The notes: a model not told the origin generated them from the sequence alone. A stretch of DNA of 7,943 nt from Candidatus Gastranaerophilales bacterium (GCA_947630355.1 CANRHJ010000090.1:1-7943); one strand, 5' to 3'; counted from the stretch's first letter, positions 1-7,049 are shown. Program-made: numbers and translations.

Positions 1-101
1 TGTTATATTTTTTTATGTATACTATCATAAACATAGAAATTTTAGGATAAACAACTAAATGTTAAAAAGACTGCTAAGTGTCATAATATATAAAAACCGT
101 T

Positions 102-106
102 GGGAG
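102..106 (+). promoter_or_regulatory. Ribosome binding site for the GTG-start membrane protein
   Basis: GGGAG lies four bases before a GTG codon at 111. The next codons encode a short basic stretch and then a hydrophobic helix, as expected for the N terminus of an inner-membrane protein. This supports the GTG start. The spacing is slightly short. Confidence 0.5.
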
Positions 107-110
107 CATT

Positions 111-1607
111 GTGAAATATTATAATTTCTTCAAAAATCGTTTATTGAGTTTTTTATTAATATTATTTGTGATATTGTCTGCCGTTCAGATTATATATGCA
201 ACGTTAATATACAGAGGACTTGTTATTGACGGAGTTATGTTTTTTGTAAAAATATTAGATAGTATGTCGGAGAATGGATATGGATTTGTTCTTTGTCCTC
301 ATAGAGCAAGAGCCTTTATTCTCGCAATAAATCAAATGCCGGTAAATATTGCATATTGGCTGGGTATAACATCTAAAACTGCTCTTGCTGCCATATTTTC
401 TCTGCCTCTGTTTTTATTTCCGTTCCTCGTTACTCTGTATAATTTCGCTTTGGCTAAACGTACAAAGAGGTACGATATAGTTTTATTGGCATTAATATTA
501 TATAACTCATTAATTTTGCCCGCAATAATGTATTCGGTTGTTGAAGTGTTTCTTGCTTCTACCCTGATTATTGTCCTGCTGCATTATTATCTGGCTGACA
601 TAGATTACACAAAAAAGGATATTTTAATAATAATTTTGTTGACTTTATTGTTGTATGACAGTACGGAATTATCCATACTAATATATACAATAATGATATT
701 ATTTCCATTCAAAGCAAAAACTACTAAGGCAAAAATAGTAAAATGGTATATAAATATATCTATGTTTTTGAGCAGTTGTTTTATAATTTATATGACCTAT
801 GTGGTAATCGGGATAAACCATATTGATATTGAAGATGAGTCTGTTTCATTTTTCCGTGAACTTTTTGAAAACAGAAGTAATTTATTACATTTATTTCAAG
901 AACCGTATTTGACAGAAATTACTACTGCAATAATCGTTATATCTTTATTATTTTACAGAAAACGATTAAATCATCAACCACTTGTCATCATCAGCTTGAT
1001 ATATATAGGGGTATTGTGGTTAATCTTAAAAAATGCAAATATTTATCTTTATAATTTTGAGTGGGTTTCTTATAGGGTATTTATATTTATAATATTGCCG
1101 ATATTAGTTTTCTTCTTGTTTTTATCAGAGGAATTAAAGAAATTTTTACATAAAAATGTATTATACAATTTATTTACAGTTGTTTTATTATGCGGAATTA
1201 CAAATATATGTATTGATATGGCATATTCAAATAAAGTGCATCAGTTTGAAATCAAATATAATAATATGATATCGGCTTCAGATAAAAAAATTCTGAACCC
1301 CGAAACTGATTTATATGACATTTATTATGCTTGGGATAATATTTTCTTTTCCGTACTTTCCCCGACTTCATATCAATTAATATTCTCAAAAGAATATAAA
1401 CAAAAAAGACTCGTTTTGCCTTGTTTAAATGACAAAAATGCAAATTATTTCAGGATACTTGATTTTGATTTTAGTAACAACCTTTTATATGTCTTTTATT
1501 CAAATATAAGAATCAAAAACAAATTTTGGGATTTAACGGAAATAGGAAAAGAATTTGAAGAAAACGAAAATTACAAAGTTACATATAAACGGGTTTTTGA
1601 TGATTAA
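111..1607 (+). CDS. Polytopic membrane protein of unknown function, possibly GT-C-like
   Basis: A 498-residue protein starting at GTG. I do not recognise a named family. Hydrophobic segments lie at about residues 11-32, 92-115, 120-138, 141-160, 170-199, 211-235, 268-283, 290-306, 321-338 and 348-368, so roughly ten membrane helices. A polar tail of about 130 residues follows (370-498). The first long loop (33-90) contains Asp40-Gly41, Arg65, Arg67 and a Q-M-P stretch near 75-77. A long first loop with an acidic residue, many helices and a soluble C-terminal domain resembles GT-C glycosyltransferases that use lipid-linked sugars, but this rests on topology only. The tail has a W-D-N...S-P-T-S segment (408-420). 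The gene converges on a radical SAM gene with a 23 bp gap. The ORF is intact and reads as a genuine integral membrane protein; the function call is weak. Confidence 0.82.
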   Translation: MKYYNFFKNRLLSFLLILFVILSAVQIIYATLIYRGLVIDGVMFFVKILDSMSENGYGFVLCPHRARAFILAINQMPVNIAYWLGITSKTALAAIFSLPLFLFPFLVTLYNFALAKRTKRYDIVLLALILYNSLILPAIMYSVVEVFLASTLIIVLLHYYLADIDYTKKDILIIILLTLLLYDSTELSILIYTIMILFPFKAKTTKAKIVKWYINISMFLSSCFIIYMTYVVIGINHIDIEDESVSFFRELFENRSNLLHLFQEPYLTEITTAIIVISLLFYRKRLNHQPLVIISLIYIGVLWLILKNANIYLYNFEWVSYRVFIFIILPILVFFLFLSEELKKFLHKNVLYNLFTVVLLCGITNICIDMAYSNKVHQFEIKYNNMISASDKKILNPETDLYDIYYAWDNIFFSVLSPTSYQLIFSKEYKQKRLVLPCLNDKNANYFRILDFDFSNNLLYVFYSNIRIKNKFWDLTEIGKEFEENENYKVTYKRVFDD

Positions 1608-1630
1608 TTTATTTTTGAGTTGTTAAATAA

Positions 1631-2662
1631 TTAGTTTATAATTTTAGAGAAAAAATGCAGGAATTTTTTCTTATTTTTATATTCTCTTAACTCAAAAAAC
1701 AGAGGTGACATATAACATTTGTCATAATTGAGATTTTTATTTTTTAATATTTTAACGAATTTATTAAATTCAGGATTTGTTTCATGCCAAACCGCATGAT
1801 TTTCATAATCCCTGCCGAAAGTTGTTTCCCAATAGCAGTATTGAGAAATAGTAATCCAAATACCTAATTTTTTTGCAAAAGCAACCAGTTTGGGTATTTG
1901 TTTATAATTCAAATCACAAACGGCGCAGTTTATTGTAACCTTCTTAATTTCTCCCGTCTTTTGAGCTTGAGCCATCCATTTAATGTTCCTAAGAACTACT
2001 TTTAGGTTGGAACCGAGCATTATTTGATTATATAAATTTTCATCCAATGAGTGAAGAGATACAAATACTTCATTTATTCTGTTATTAATACCCAGAGCTT
2101 CACAATTATTTTTATTAAATAATAATCCGTTAGTATTAATGTTAAATAAAATATTAGGATTAACAGATGCAAGTTTTTTTATTAAAAGTCTTGAATGTTT
2201 ACTGAAGAAAGCTTCTCCGGCTCCGCTGAGTGCTACAATTTGAGCTTCTTTAATTAAAGGTATTAAAAGAGAATCTATTTTTTCGTTAAATATTTTTGTT
2301 GTTTGCTCATCATTCTTTATTTTTGCATCTCTGCAAAATATACATTGTAAATTGCATTCTTTATCATATGCCAAAGTAATATATTTAGGTAAAGGCGGTG
2401 TTAAATTATATTTTCCGTTCTTATTGTCCTCAAGTACTCTTTGCCGGCATAATTCCAAATTACAAAAAGAAAAATCTTCAGCCAGTATTCGTTTTCGAAA
2501 TTCTGTTGCTTTATCAGAATACCATATTTTATCAAGAGATACATTATCAGTAAAAATATTACCGATATTATGCATATTGATATATGCGGGACAACAGGTA
2601 TAAACGTTTCCCGCACTATCAATCTCTATTGTTTGAAAAGGTTTAATACATATTTTACTCAT
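1631..2662 (-). CDS. Radical SAM protein with N-terminal SPASM-like domain (second of tandem pair)
   Basis: A 343-residue protein. Residues 1-75 look like a SPASM-type auxiliary Fe-S domain: C5, an I-D-S-A-G-N-V segment, C23-C24, G-N-I-F (34-37), I-W (46-47), then C67 and C72. The radical SAM core follows, with C103, C107 and C110 forming the CX3CX2C motif that ligates the SAM-binding [4Fe-4S] cluster. A G-A-G-E motif (147-150) corresponds to the GGE motif that contacts SAM, and N-T-N-G lies at 176-179. SPASM domains are normally C-terminal; only one isolated Cys (C316) lies near the end here, so the domain order appears permuted. The ATG overlaps the stop of the upstream paralogue (ATGAGTAA) and has no clear Shine-Dalgarno, which suggests translational coupling. 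Substrate unknown: a peptide, protein or small molecule are all possible. Family call is firm, function is not. Confidence 0.92.
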   Translation of the reverse strand: MSKICIKPFQTIEIDSAGNVYTCCPAYINMHNIGNIFTDNVSLDKIWYSDKATEFRKRILAEDFSFCNLELCRQRVLEDNKNGKYNLTPPLPKYITLAYDKECNLQCIFCRDAKIKNDEQTTKIFNEKIDSLLIPLIKEAQIVALSGAGEAFFSKHSRLLIKKLASVNPNILFNINTNGLLFNKNNCEALGINNRINEVFVSLHSLDENLYNQIMLGSNLKVVLRNIKWMAQAQKTGEIKKVTINCAVCDLNYKQIPKLVAFAKKLGIWITISQYCYWETTFGRDYENHAVWHETNPEFNKFVKILKNKNLNYDKCYMSPLFFELREYKNKKKFLHFFSKIIN

Positions 2663-3641
2663 TAGGCATTTGTTTTATTTCATCAAAAAGATTTGATTTA
2701 TTTATATGGGGAGATATTCTGAAAATTGGCTTTTTAAGAATTTTTATAAACTCAGAGTGCTCAGGATGGGTTGGCTCTGAAATGGCTATTTGGTCATATA
2801 TATGTTTATTATTTTCCAGCTTATTTAATTTAACTAATGTGATGGTAGCATGATTTTCCTTCGCAAATTCCGTCATTTTCTCCATCTCTTTGTAGTTATA
2901 AGCAGTAACAACAAAATTTATAATCAAGTTTGAAATTTTATTATCTTTTTTAAGTTTACCTAAAAATTTAATATTATTAATTACTTTTTTAAAGTTTCCG
3001 TCAAGAACAATTTTATCATAAGTTTCTTTAGTAATAGCAGGCATGGAAACAACGAAATAATCAACACGATTCCATAAACCGAATTCTTTTAAATGTTTTT
3101 CATCGCATTCAATACCGTTTGTGTATACATAGAACTTGATATTTGGATAAACTTTTCCGATACGATGAATTAAAGTTTTAGCATATTTGCTTGCAAAAAT
3201 TTCACCCGAAGCAGAAACATTGACTAAATCAGCGTTTTTAAGCATAGGTATAATAACGTCATCAAATTTTTCTTCAAATCTGGAACAATCATTCTGAAAA
3301 TGATGGTCACGGCAATAAATGCACCTTGCATTACATATGGAATCATAGTTTAGTTGAACTCTTTTGGGATATTCTGCAATTAAAGAAGGCTTAATGTCAT
3401 GGCAAAACTCTTTGGGACATTTTGATAAATCACAGAATTTAAAGTTCCGGTCAAGGAATTGTTTTCTAAAATTTTGTGCTTTCTCACCGTTCCAGATTTC
3501 ATCAAAAGATTGTTCAAATATATTACCGAAAGAATATCCTAAAAAATAAGCGGCACAGCATCCATATACATTTCCATCCCAGTCCAGTTCCGCAACAGTA
3601 AAAGGAAACTTACATGTACCATCATTAACATTATCAAACAT
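2655..3641 (-). CDS. Radical SAM protein with N-terminal SPASM-like domain (first of tandem pair)
   Basis: A 328-residue paralogue of the next gene on the strand. The N-terminal SPASM-like domain has C10, D-W-D-G-N-V-Y (20-26), C28-C29, G-N-I-F (39-42), E-I-W-N (48-51), C70, C75 and an extra C80. The radical SAM motif CX3CX2C is C103-C107-C110, at exactly the same residue numbers as in the neighbour. S-A-S-G-E (143-147) is the SAM-contacting GGE-like motif and Y-T-N-G is at 173-176. No Cys occurs after residue 119, so there is no C-terminal SPASM domain. The ATG has a good Shine-Dalgarno (AAAGGAG at 3651-3657, 9 nt spacing). It is the first gene of a two-gene unit transcribed away from the EamA transporter. 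By family it would cleave SAM reductively to a 5'-deoxyadenosyl radical; the substrate cannot be read from the sequence. Confidence 0.92.
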   Translation of the reverse strand: MFDNVNDGTCKFPFTVAELDWDGNVYGCCAAYFLGYSFGNIFEQSFDEIWNGEKAQNFRKQFLDRNFKFCDLSKCPKEFCHDIKPSLIAEYPKRVQLNYDSICNARCIYCRDHHFQNDCSRFEEKFDDVIIPMLKNADLVNVSASGEIFASKYAKTLIHRIGKVYPNIKFYVYTNGIECDEKHLKEFGLWNRVDYFVVSMPAITKETYDKIVLDGNFKKVINNIKFLGKLKKDNKISNLIINFVVTAYNYKEMEKMTEFAKENHATITLVKLNKLENNKHIYDQIAISEPTHPEHSEFIKILKKPIFRISPHINKSNLFDEIKQMPNE

Positions 3642-3650
3642 AACTAATTT

Positions 3651-3657
3651 CTCCTTT
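3651..3657 (-). promoter_or_regulatory. Strong ribosome binding site of the first radical SAM gene
   Basis: Reads AAAGGAG on the minus strand, nine bases before the ATG at 3641. It is the only clear Shine-Dalgarno in the two-gene radical SAM unit, which supports coupled translation of the second gene. Confidence 0.7.
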
Positions 3658-3669
3658 ATATTTATTATT

Positions 3670-3698
3670 ATTATATTACAGTTTTTTTAAAATGTATA
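3670..3698 (-). promoter_or_regulatory. Candidate promoter of the radical SAM pair
   Basis: On the minus strand a TATAAT hexamer (3670-3675) lies 17 bp after TATACA (3693-3698), which matches the -35 consensus at four of six positions. It is placed correctly for the gene starting at 3641. The region is very AT-rich, so a chance match is quite possible. Confidence 0.35.
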
Positions 3699-3717
3699 AA
3701 TTATTTTGTGAAAAGAA

Positions 3718-3747
3718 TTGTTATTGGTTAATAAATGATAATATAAT
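3718..3747 (+). promoter_or_regulatory. Candidate promoter of the EamA transporter gene
   Basis: TTGTTA (3718-3723) and TATAAT (3742-3747) are separated by 18 bp, a sigma-70-type arrangement. Transcription would begin near 3754, leaving a very short leader that just includes the Shine-Dalgarno. The short leader and the AT-rich setting lower the confidence. Confidence 0.4.
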
Positions 3748-3755
3748 TGAAGTAT

Positions 3756-3762
3756 AAAAGGA
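3756..3762 (+). promoter_or_regulatory. Ribosome binding site deciding the TTG start of the transporter
   Basis: AAAAGGA lies eight bases before TTG at 3771. No ATG occurs in frame before the first membrane helix, and the residues encoded from the TTG form a typical short N-terminal leader for this family, so the TTG start is preferred. Confidence 0.6.
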
Positions 3763-3770
3763 TATAAAGT

Positions 3771-4628
3771 TTGAAAATAATTAATAATAAAGAGAATTTG
3801 GCAATTTTAAGTGCTTTATTATCAGCGGTTTTGTATGCAATTAGTATTCCTTTCGCGAAAATGTTAAGTCCGTATATTTCATTAACTATGTTTGGAGGAT
3901 TGTTATATTTAGGCGGAGGATTAGGATTATTTGCCGCAATTATGTTAAAACGGGGCAGAAGTGAAATATCACTTACAAGAAAGGAAATACCATATATAGT
4001 ATGTATGGTGCTTCTTGACATCGGAGCAATACTATGTTTAATGGCCGGTATAGCTAATACTACCGCAGCAAATGCTTCTCTGCTGGGAAATTTTGAGTTT
4101 GCTGCAACCGTTTTGGCCGCTTTCTTTATATTTAAAGAGCGCATCACAAAAAGGCTTTTGATTGCAGTTGTATTGATTATTATTGCAAGCATTATTTTAA
4201 CTTTTGAGGGAAGCGGGAGTTTTATTTTTAATAAGGGTTCTGCTCTGGTCATACTTGCATGTGTCTTTTGGGGACTTGAAAATAACATTACAAGAATATT
4301 AAGTATAAAAGATACGAGACAAATAACAATGATAAAGGGTATATGTTCCGCAATCGGCGTATTAGTTACGGGGTTTATTCTCGGAGAAAATCTTCCGCCG
4401 ATAAATCGAATTATATTAATTATGCTCTTAGGCTTTATATCATACGGAATAAGTATATGTCTTTATGTATATGCCCAAAGGTATATAGGTGCATCAAAAA
4501 CTGCAGCGATATACTCTTATGCTCCATATTTCGGATGCATATTCTCTTTGCTTTTACTTAAAGAAATTCCTTTATTACAGTTTTACCCTGCATTAGTTAT
4601 AATGCTGGTTGCAACGGTATTAATTTAA
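3771..4628 (+). CDS. EamA/DMT-superfamily transporter
   Basis: A 285-residue inner-membrane protein with about ten hydrophobic helices arranged as two EamA repeats. The first repeat runs from about residue 9 to 145 and ends with the typical F-K-E-R segment (121-124) after helix 4. The second runs from about 157 to 285 and contains W-G-L-E-N-N-I (167-173) and A-P-Y-F-G-C (251-256) followed by L-L-L-K-E (261-265), the matching signature. DMT/EamA proteins export or import small metabolites such as amino acids, nucleosides or sugars; the substrate cannot be inferred here. The TTG start is supported by AAAAGGA eight bases upstream. The stop falls inside what should be helix 10 (about 272-285), so the C terminus is a little shorter than usual and lacks a polar tail. 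It is transcribed divergently from the radical SAM pair and probably alone. Confidence 0.93.
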   Translation: MKIINNKENLAILSALLSAVLYAISIPFAKMLSPYISLTMFGGLLYLGGGLGLFAAIMLKRGRSEISLTRKEIPYIVCMVLLDIGAILCLMAGIANTTAANASLLGNFEFAATVLAAFFIFKERITKRLLIAVVLIIIASIILTFEGSGSFIFNKGSALVILACVFWGLENNITRILSIKDTRQITMIKGICSAIGVLVTGFILGENLPPINRIILIMLLGFISYGISICLYVYAQRYIGASKTAAIYSYAPYFGCIFSLLLLKEIPLLQFYPALVIMLVATVLI

Positions 4629-4633
4629 TGCTG

Positions 4634-4666
4634 AAAAAAACAGCCGCTATAATTTATTGGCTTTTA
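4634..4666. terminator. Probable bidirectional terminator between convergent genes
   Basis: An AGCC (4642-4645) pairs with GGCT (4659-4662), with a possible extra G-U pair inside and a loop of about a dozen bases. An A run (4634-4640) precedes it and a T-rich run (4662-4669) follows. Read on either strand this gives a short stem followed by a T tract, suiting the transporter gene on plus and the larC end on minus. The GC stem is short (4 bp), so efficiency is uncertain. Confidence 0.5.
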
Positions 4667-4694
4667 TTTAATTGTAAAATTTTATCAATTAGTT

Positions 4695-5432
4695 TTAAGA
4701 GATGCTCATAACCCTTAAAATCGGACAAGGATAAGATCTTTTACCTCTTCCGCAGGCTGTTTTATTAATGATAAACCCTTCAGGCAGTTTTTCACCATTA
4801 TATAAGGCAGCAACAATTGCTGCTCCCGTTGGTGTTATCATTTCTCCCTTAACATCTGAAATATTTAAAGGTATTTTATACTTTGAAACAATCTCACATA
4901 CTGCAGGAACAGGTACGGGAATTATGCCATGCCTGCATTCAACCTCACCTTGTCCGTCAGTTAATGCGGAAAAATAAACTTTTTGAGGCGCCAGTTCATC
5001 AAAGAGTACGCAGAAGGAAACTATATCAATAATTGAATCAACCGCACCAACTTCGTGAAAATGCACGTCATTTATATCTTTCCCATGAACTTTACTTTCC
5101 GCTTCAGCAATTATTCGGAATATTTTTTTAGCGAGATTTTTTGCATTATCCGAAATATCAGCTTTATCTATAATAAGGTTTACATCATTAAGATTTCGGT
5201 GTTCGTGATGGTGTTCACTACAATGCATTTCATGTTTTTTTAAAATGACATCAAAATCTGTCGTAATAATAGCATTAACGAATTTTTTTGAAATTACGAA
5301 ATCAAACTCATCATTCAAATTCATTGAGCAAAGAGCCTTTTCAAGCTTTTCTTTATCCGCACCTAAATCCAGCAGTGCAGCGACTGCCATATCACCGGAA
5401 ATTCCGTTAAAACATTCAAAATATAAATTCAT
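4695..5432 (-). CDS. larC: LarC1: N-terminal part of nickel-pincer cofactor nickel-insertion protein
   Basis: A 245-residue protein matching the LarC1 part of LarC, which with LarC2 inserts nickel into the pincer nucleotide made by LarB and LarE, using CTP. Visible family features are G-I-S-G-D-M (10-15), a His-rich stretch (H67, H70, H74-H76, H78) likely to bind nickel, H-F-H-E-V-G-A-V-D-S (124-133), H-G-I-I-P-V-P-V-P-A (168-177), T-P-T-G-A-A (200-205) and a final P-I-L-R-V (237-241) where LarC1 normally meets LarC2. Full LarC is about 400 residues; here a TAA stops translation at the LarC1 boundary, and neither other frame stays open for a useful length before the terminator. In Lactiplantibacillus plantarum LarC2 is joined by programmed frameshifting; no LarC2 sequence is present here to join. 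It is the last gene of the operon, three bases after larB. Confidence 0.9.
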   Translation of the reverse strand: MNLYFECFNGISGDMAVAALLDLGADKEKLEKALCSMNLNDEFDFVISKKFVNAIITTDFDVILKKHEMHCSEHHHEHRNLNDVNLIIDKADISDNAKNLAKKIFRIIAEAESKVHGKDINDVHFHEVGAVDSIIDIVSFCVLFDELAPQKVYFSALTDGQGEVECRHGIIPVPVPAVCEIVSKYKIPLNISDVKGEMITPTGAAIVAALYNGEKLPEGFIINKTACGRGKRSYPCPILRVMSIS

Positions 5433-5435
5433 GAG

Positions 5436-6122
5436 TTATTTTCCCCCGTATGCAATACTTATTTTCCTGTTAATTTGGTTAGCGCTGTATCCGGCATTAA
5501 ACCCGTTATCAATATTAACAACGGTCATGCCTTCCGCGCAGGAATTCAACATTGTTAAAAGAGCGGACAACCCTTTAAGAGAACTCCCATACCCGACTGA
5601 AGTTGGAACAGCTATAACAGGAATATCAACAAGCCCTGTTATAATTCCACCCAAAGCCCCTTCCATGCCGGCAACCGCTATAATTACATTGGCGTTTCTA
5701 ATATTATCTATCTTATCAAATAACCTGTGAATACCTGCAATACCTATATCATAGTATTTTGTGACATTACTGCCGTAAAATTCCGCTGTTTCGGATGCTT
5801 CTTCGGCGATGGGAATATCACCCGTTCCGCCCGTACAGACAGCGACCTCGCCTAACTTTTCAATTTTATTGTGAATAAGAGTTAATACTCTGCCCTGAGC
5901 ATTATATTGTATATCAGGAAATTCGTTTTTCAGCGACTCATACTGCTCGGCTGAAGCACGAGTGCCCAAAACATTCTGACCTTTAGATTTAAATGTTTTA
6001 AAAATCTCAATAAGCTGAACATTCGTTTTACATTCACAGAAAACGGCTTCTTGGCATCCTCTTCTTTTTTGCCGTTCTATATCAAGTTTTGCAAAATCTA
6101 AATCAATATATCTGTCATTCAT
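5436..6122 (-). CDS. larB: LarB: pyridinium-3,5-biscarboxylic acid mononucleotide synthase
   Basis: A 228-residue cytoplasmic enzyme of nickel-pincer nucleotide synthesis. LarB carboxylates the pyridinium ring of nicotinic acid adenine dinucleotide and cleaves off AMP. Residues 1-90 are the family-specific N-terminal domain (D14, R17, V-L-G-T-R-A at 51-56). Residues 91-228 are PurE-like: T-G-G-T-G-D-I-P-I-A-E-E-A (97-109), G-I-A-G-I-H-R-L (127-134), A-G-M-E-G-A-L (151-157), P-T-S-V-G-Y-G (173-179), M-L-N-S-C-A (191-196) and V-N-I-D-N-G-F (202-208). Glu154 and Cys195 occupy positions I recall as catalytic in the L. plantarum enzyme (Glu180 and Cys221, the same offset of 26). The protein is complete and only slightly short for the family. 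A good AAGGAG (6128-6133) precedes the ATG, which overlaps the tatC stop by 8 nt (ATGAATGA). Partners LarE and LarA are not in the window. Confidence 0.95.
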   Translation of the reverse strand: MNDRYIDLDFAKLDIERQKRRGCQEAVFCECKTNVQLIEIFKTFKSKGQNVLGTRASAEQYESLKNEFPDIQYNAQGRVLTLIHNKIEKLGEVAVCTGGTGDIPIAEEASETAEFYGSNVTKYYDIGIAGIHRLFDKIDNIRNANVIIAVAGMEGALGGIITGLVDIPVIAVPTSVGYGSSLKGLSALLTMLNSCAEGMTVVNIDNGFNAGYSANQINRKISIAYGGK

Positions 6123-6831
6123 TTTTACTCCTTTTTGAGAAGATTAGTCCCAGTTCAAATAAGCTGTATGTAGGAACAAAAAGCATTATTTGGCTTATTA
6201 TATCAGGCGGGGTTAGAACGGCAGCTATAATCAATAAAATAACAACAATATACGGCCTTTTATCCGCTATTGTTTCATAATCCATAATGCCGGACTTTAT
6301 TAGCGAATGAGTTATTAACGGCATTTGAAACATTAATCCGAAAACAACCATAAGCCATAATGATAAATTAACGGCATTTGAAATACCGAATACCGCTTGA
6401 ATATTTACAGATTGAAAACTCATTCCGAAATTTATAATCAACGGCAAAATGAAAAATATACAAAATAAAACACCTGAAATAAACAACGCTGTTGACATAA
6501 ATACCGTTGATTTTATAAATTTTTTCTCATTATCATATAATGCAGGCAGAATAAAATCCCATAATTTCTTTGAAATATAAGGAAAACAAACGACAATATC
6601 CAATACTACAGCCATTTTTATTTGCAGCAAAAAAACTTCCGTTGGTGAAAAATAATTAAATGTAACATTATTTGTACCGATTAAAATTTTTATCAGATAA
6701 TTAAGCACTTTTGGCGCGGCTAAAAGTGCAAACGGCAAAAATATACAAAGAGAATATAAGCATTTTAAAAGAGTTTCTCTTAGTGCTTCAAGATGTGAAA
6801 TTAAACTTTCATCTTTTTCTTCTTCAGTCAT
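6115..6831 (-). CDS. tatC: Twin-arginine translocase subunit TatC
   Basis: A 238-residue integral membrane protein, the signal-peptide-recognising core of the Tat pathway that exports folded, often cofactor-loaded proteins. Landmarks are H-L-E-A-L-R (13-18), the form here of the HLxELR motif; S-P-T-E-V-F (62-67); I-L-P-A-L-Y-D-N-E-K-K (94-104), with Glu102 matching the second signal-peptide-binding Glu; F-G-L-M-F-Q-M-P (164-171); and R-P-Y...L-T-P-P-D-I-I-S-Q (192-214). Six membrane helices fit the hydrophobic pattern. Length is normal. Position 16 is Ala where nearly all TatC have Glu (E15 in E. coli), although a Glu sits just before it. The start is two bases after the tatA stop with no clear Shine-Dalgarno, so translation is probably coupled. 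Confidence 0.97.
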   Translation of the reverse strand: MTEEEKDESLISHLEALRETLLKCLYSLCIFLPFALLAAPKVLNYLIKILIGTNNVTFNYFSPTEVFLLQIKMAVVLDIVVCFPYISKKLWDFILPALYDNEKKFIKSTVFMSTALFISGVLFCIFFILPLIINFGMSFQSVNIQAVFGISNAVNLSLWLMVVFGLMFQMPLITHSLIKSGIMDYETIADKRPYIVVILLIIAAVLTPPDIISQIMLFVPTYSLFELGLIFSKRSKNE

Positions 6832-6833
6832 TA

Positions 6834-7049
6834 CTAAACATCATCGCTCTTAAATTCTTTAGGCGGTTCTTGAGCATCTTCTATTGCATCTTTTATTTCG
6901 TCAGTTTCTTTTTTGATAACCTCTTTAGCCTTTTTAAATTCATAAGATGCTTTACCTAAGGCTCTTGCCAGTTCGGGTATTCTTTTACCTCCGAATAGAA
7001 GTAATATAACAACTAATATTAAAATAATTTCGGTAACGCCAAGCGACAT
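6834..7049 (-). CDS. tatA: Twin-arginine translocase subunit TatA
   Basis: A 71-residue TatA-type protein. A short N terminus with Glu7 leads into one membrane helix (about 5-19), the conserved F-G hinge (19-20), then an amphipathic helix beginning K-R-I-P-E-L-A-R-A-L-G-K-A (22-34) and a charged, acidic tail. In the family it forms the oligomeric pore-like element recruited by TatC once a substrate binds. No tatB is present alongside, so this is probably a two-component TatA-TatC system with a bifunctional TatA; a second copy elsewhere cannot be excluded. A strong AAGGAG (7056-7061) lies six bases before the ATG, within the 20 bp gap after the polyferredoxin gene. The gene order tatA-tatC with a 2 nt gap is typical. 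Confidence 0.94.
   Translation of the reverse strand: MSLGVTEIILILVVILLLFGGKRIPELARALGKASYEFKKAKEVIKKETDEIKDAIEDAQEPPKEFKSDDV

Noticed and set aside
2..58. Possible C-terminal tail of an upstream plus-strand gene
   Set aside because: Frame 2 is open to TAA at 56-58 with a hydrophobic then basic composition, but frame 3 is also open to 50. So short an AT-rich stretch cannot decide between them.
60..94. Promoter for the first membrane protein
   Set aside because: CATAAT at 82-87 could be a -10 element, but no convincing -35 lies at proper spacing and several overlapping TATA-like hexamers occur by composition.
1604..1634. Terminator between the first membrane protein and the radical SAM pair
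   Set aside because: Only a weak AT-only inverted repeat (ATTTA/TAAAT) is present, without a GC stem; not distinguishable from background.
3642..3770. Small precursor peptide gene for the radical SAM pair
   Set aside because: The divergent intergenic region holds promoter-like and ribosome-binding elements only. I find no short ORF with a Shine-Dalgarno and Cys- or Gly-rich core there.
3728..4288. Long minus-strand ORF (186 codons) opposite the transporter gene
   Set aside because: It lies antisense to a clear EamA gene and has a repetitive Ile/Pro/Asn-rich composition with no recognisable domain; a shadow frame.
4621..4712. Frameshifted extension of the transporter or of larC
   Set aside because: One plus frame runs on for about 30 codons past the transporter stop, but it crosses the terminator hairpin and has no family resemblance. 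The minus frames after the larC stop close quickly.
5245..5730. Plus-strand ORF (161 codons) across the larC/larB junction
   Set aside because: Antisense to two well-supported genes, Ser/Ile/Pro-rich composition typical of a reverse-frame artefact.
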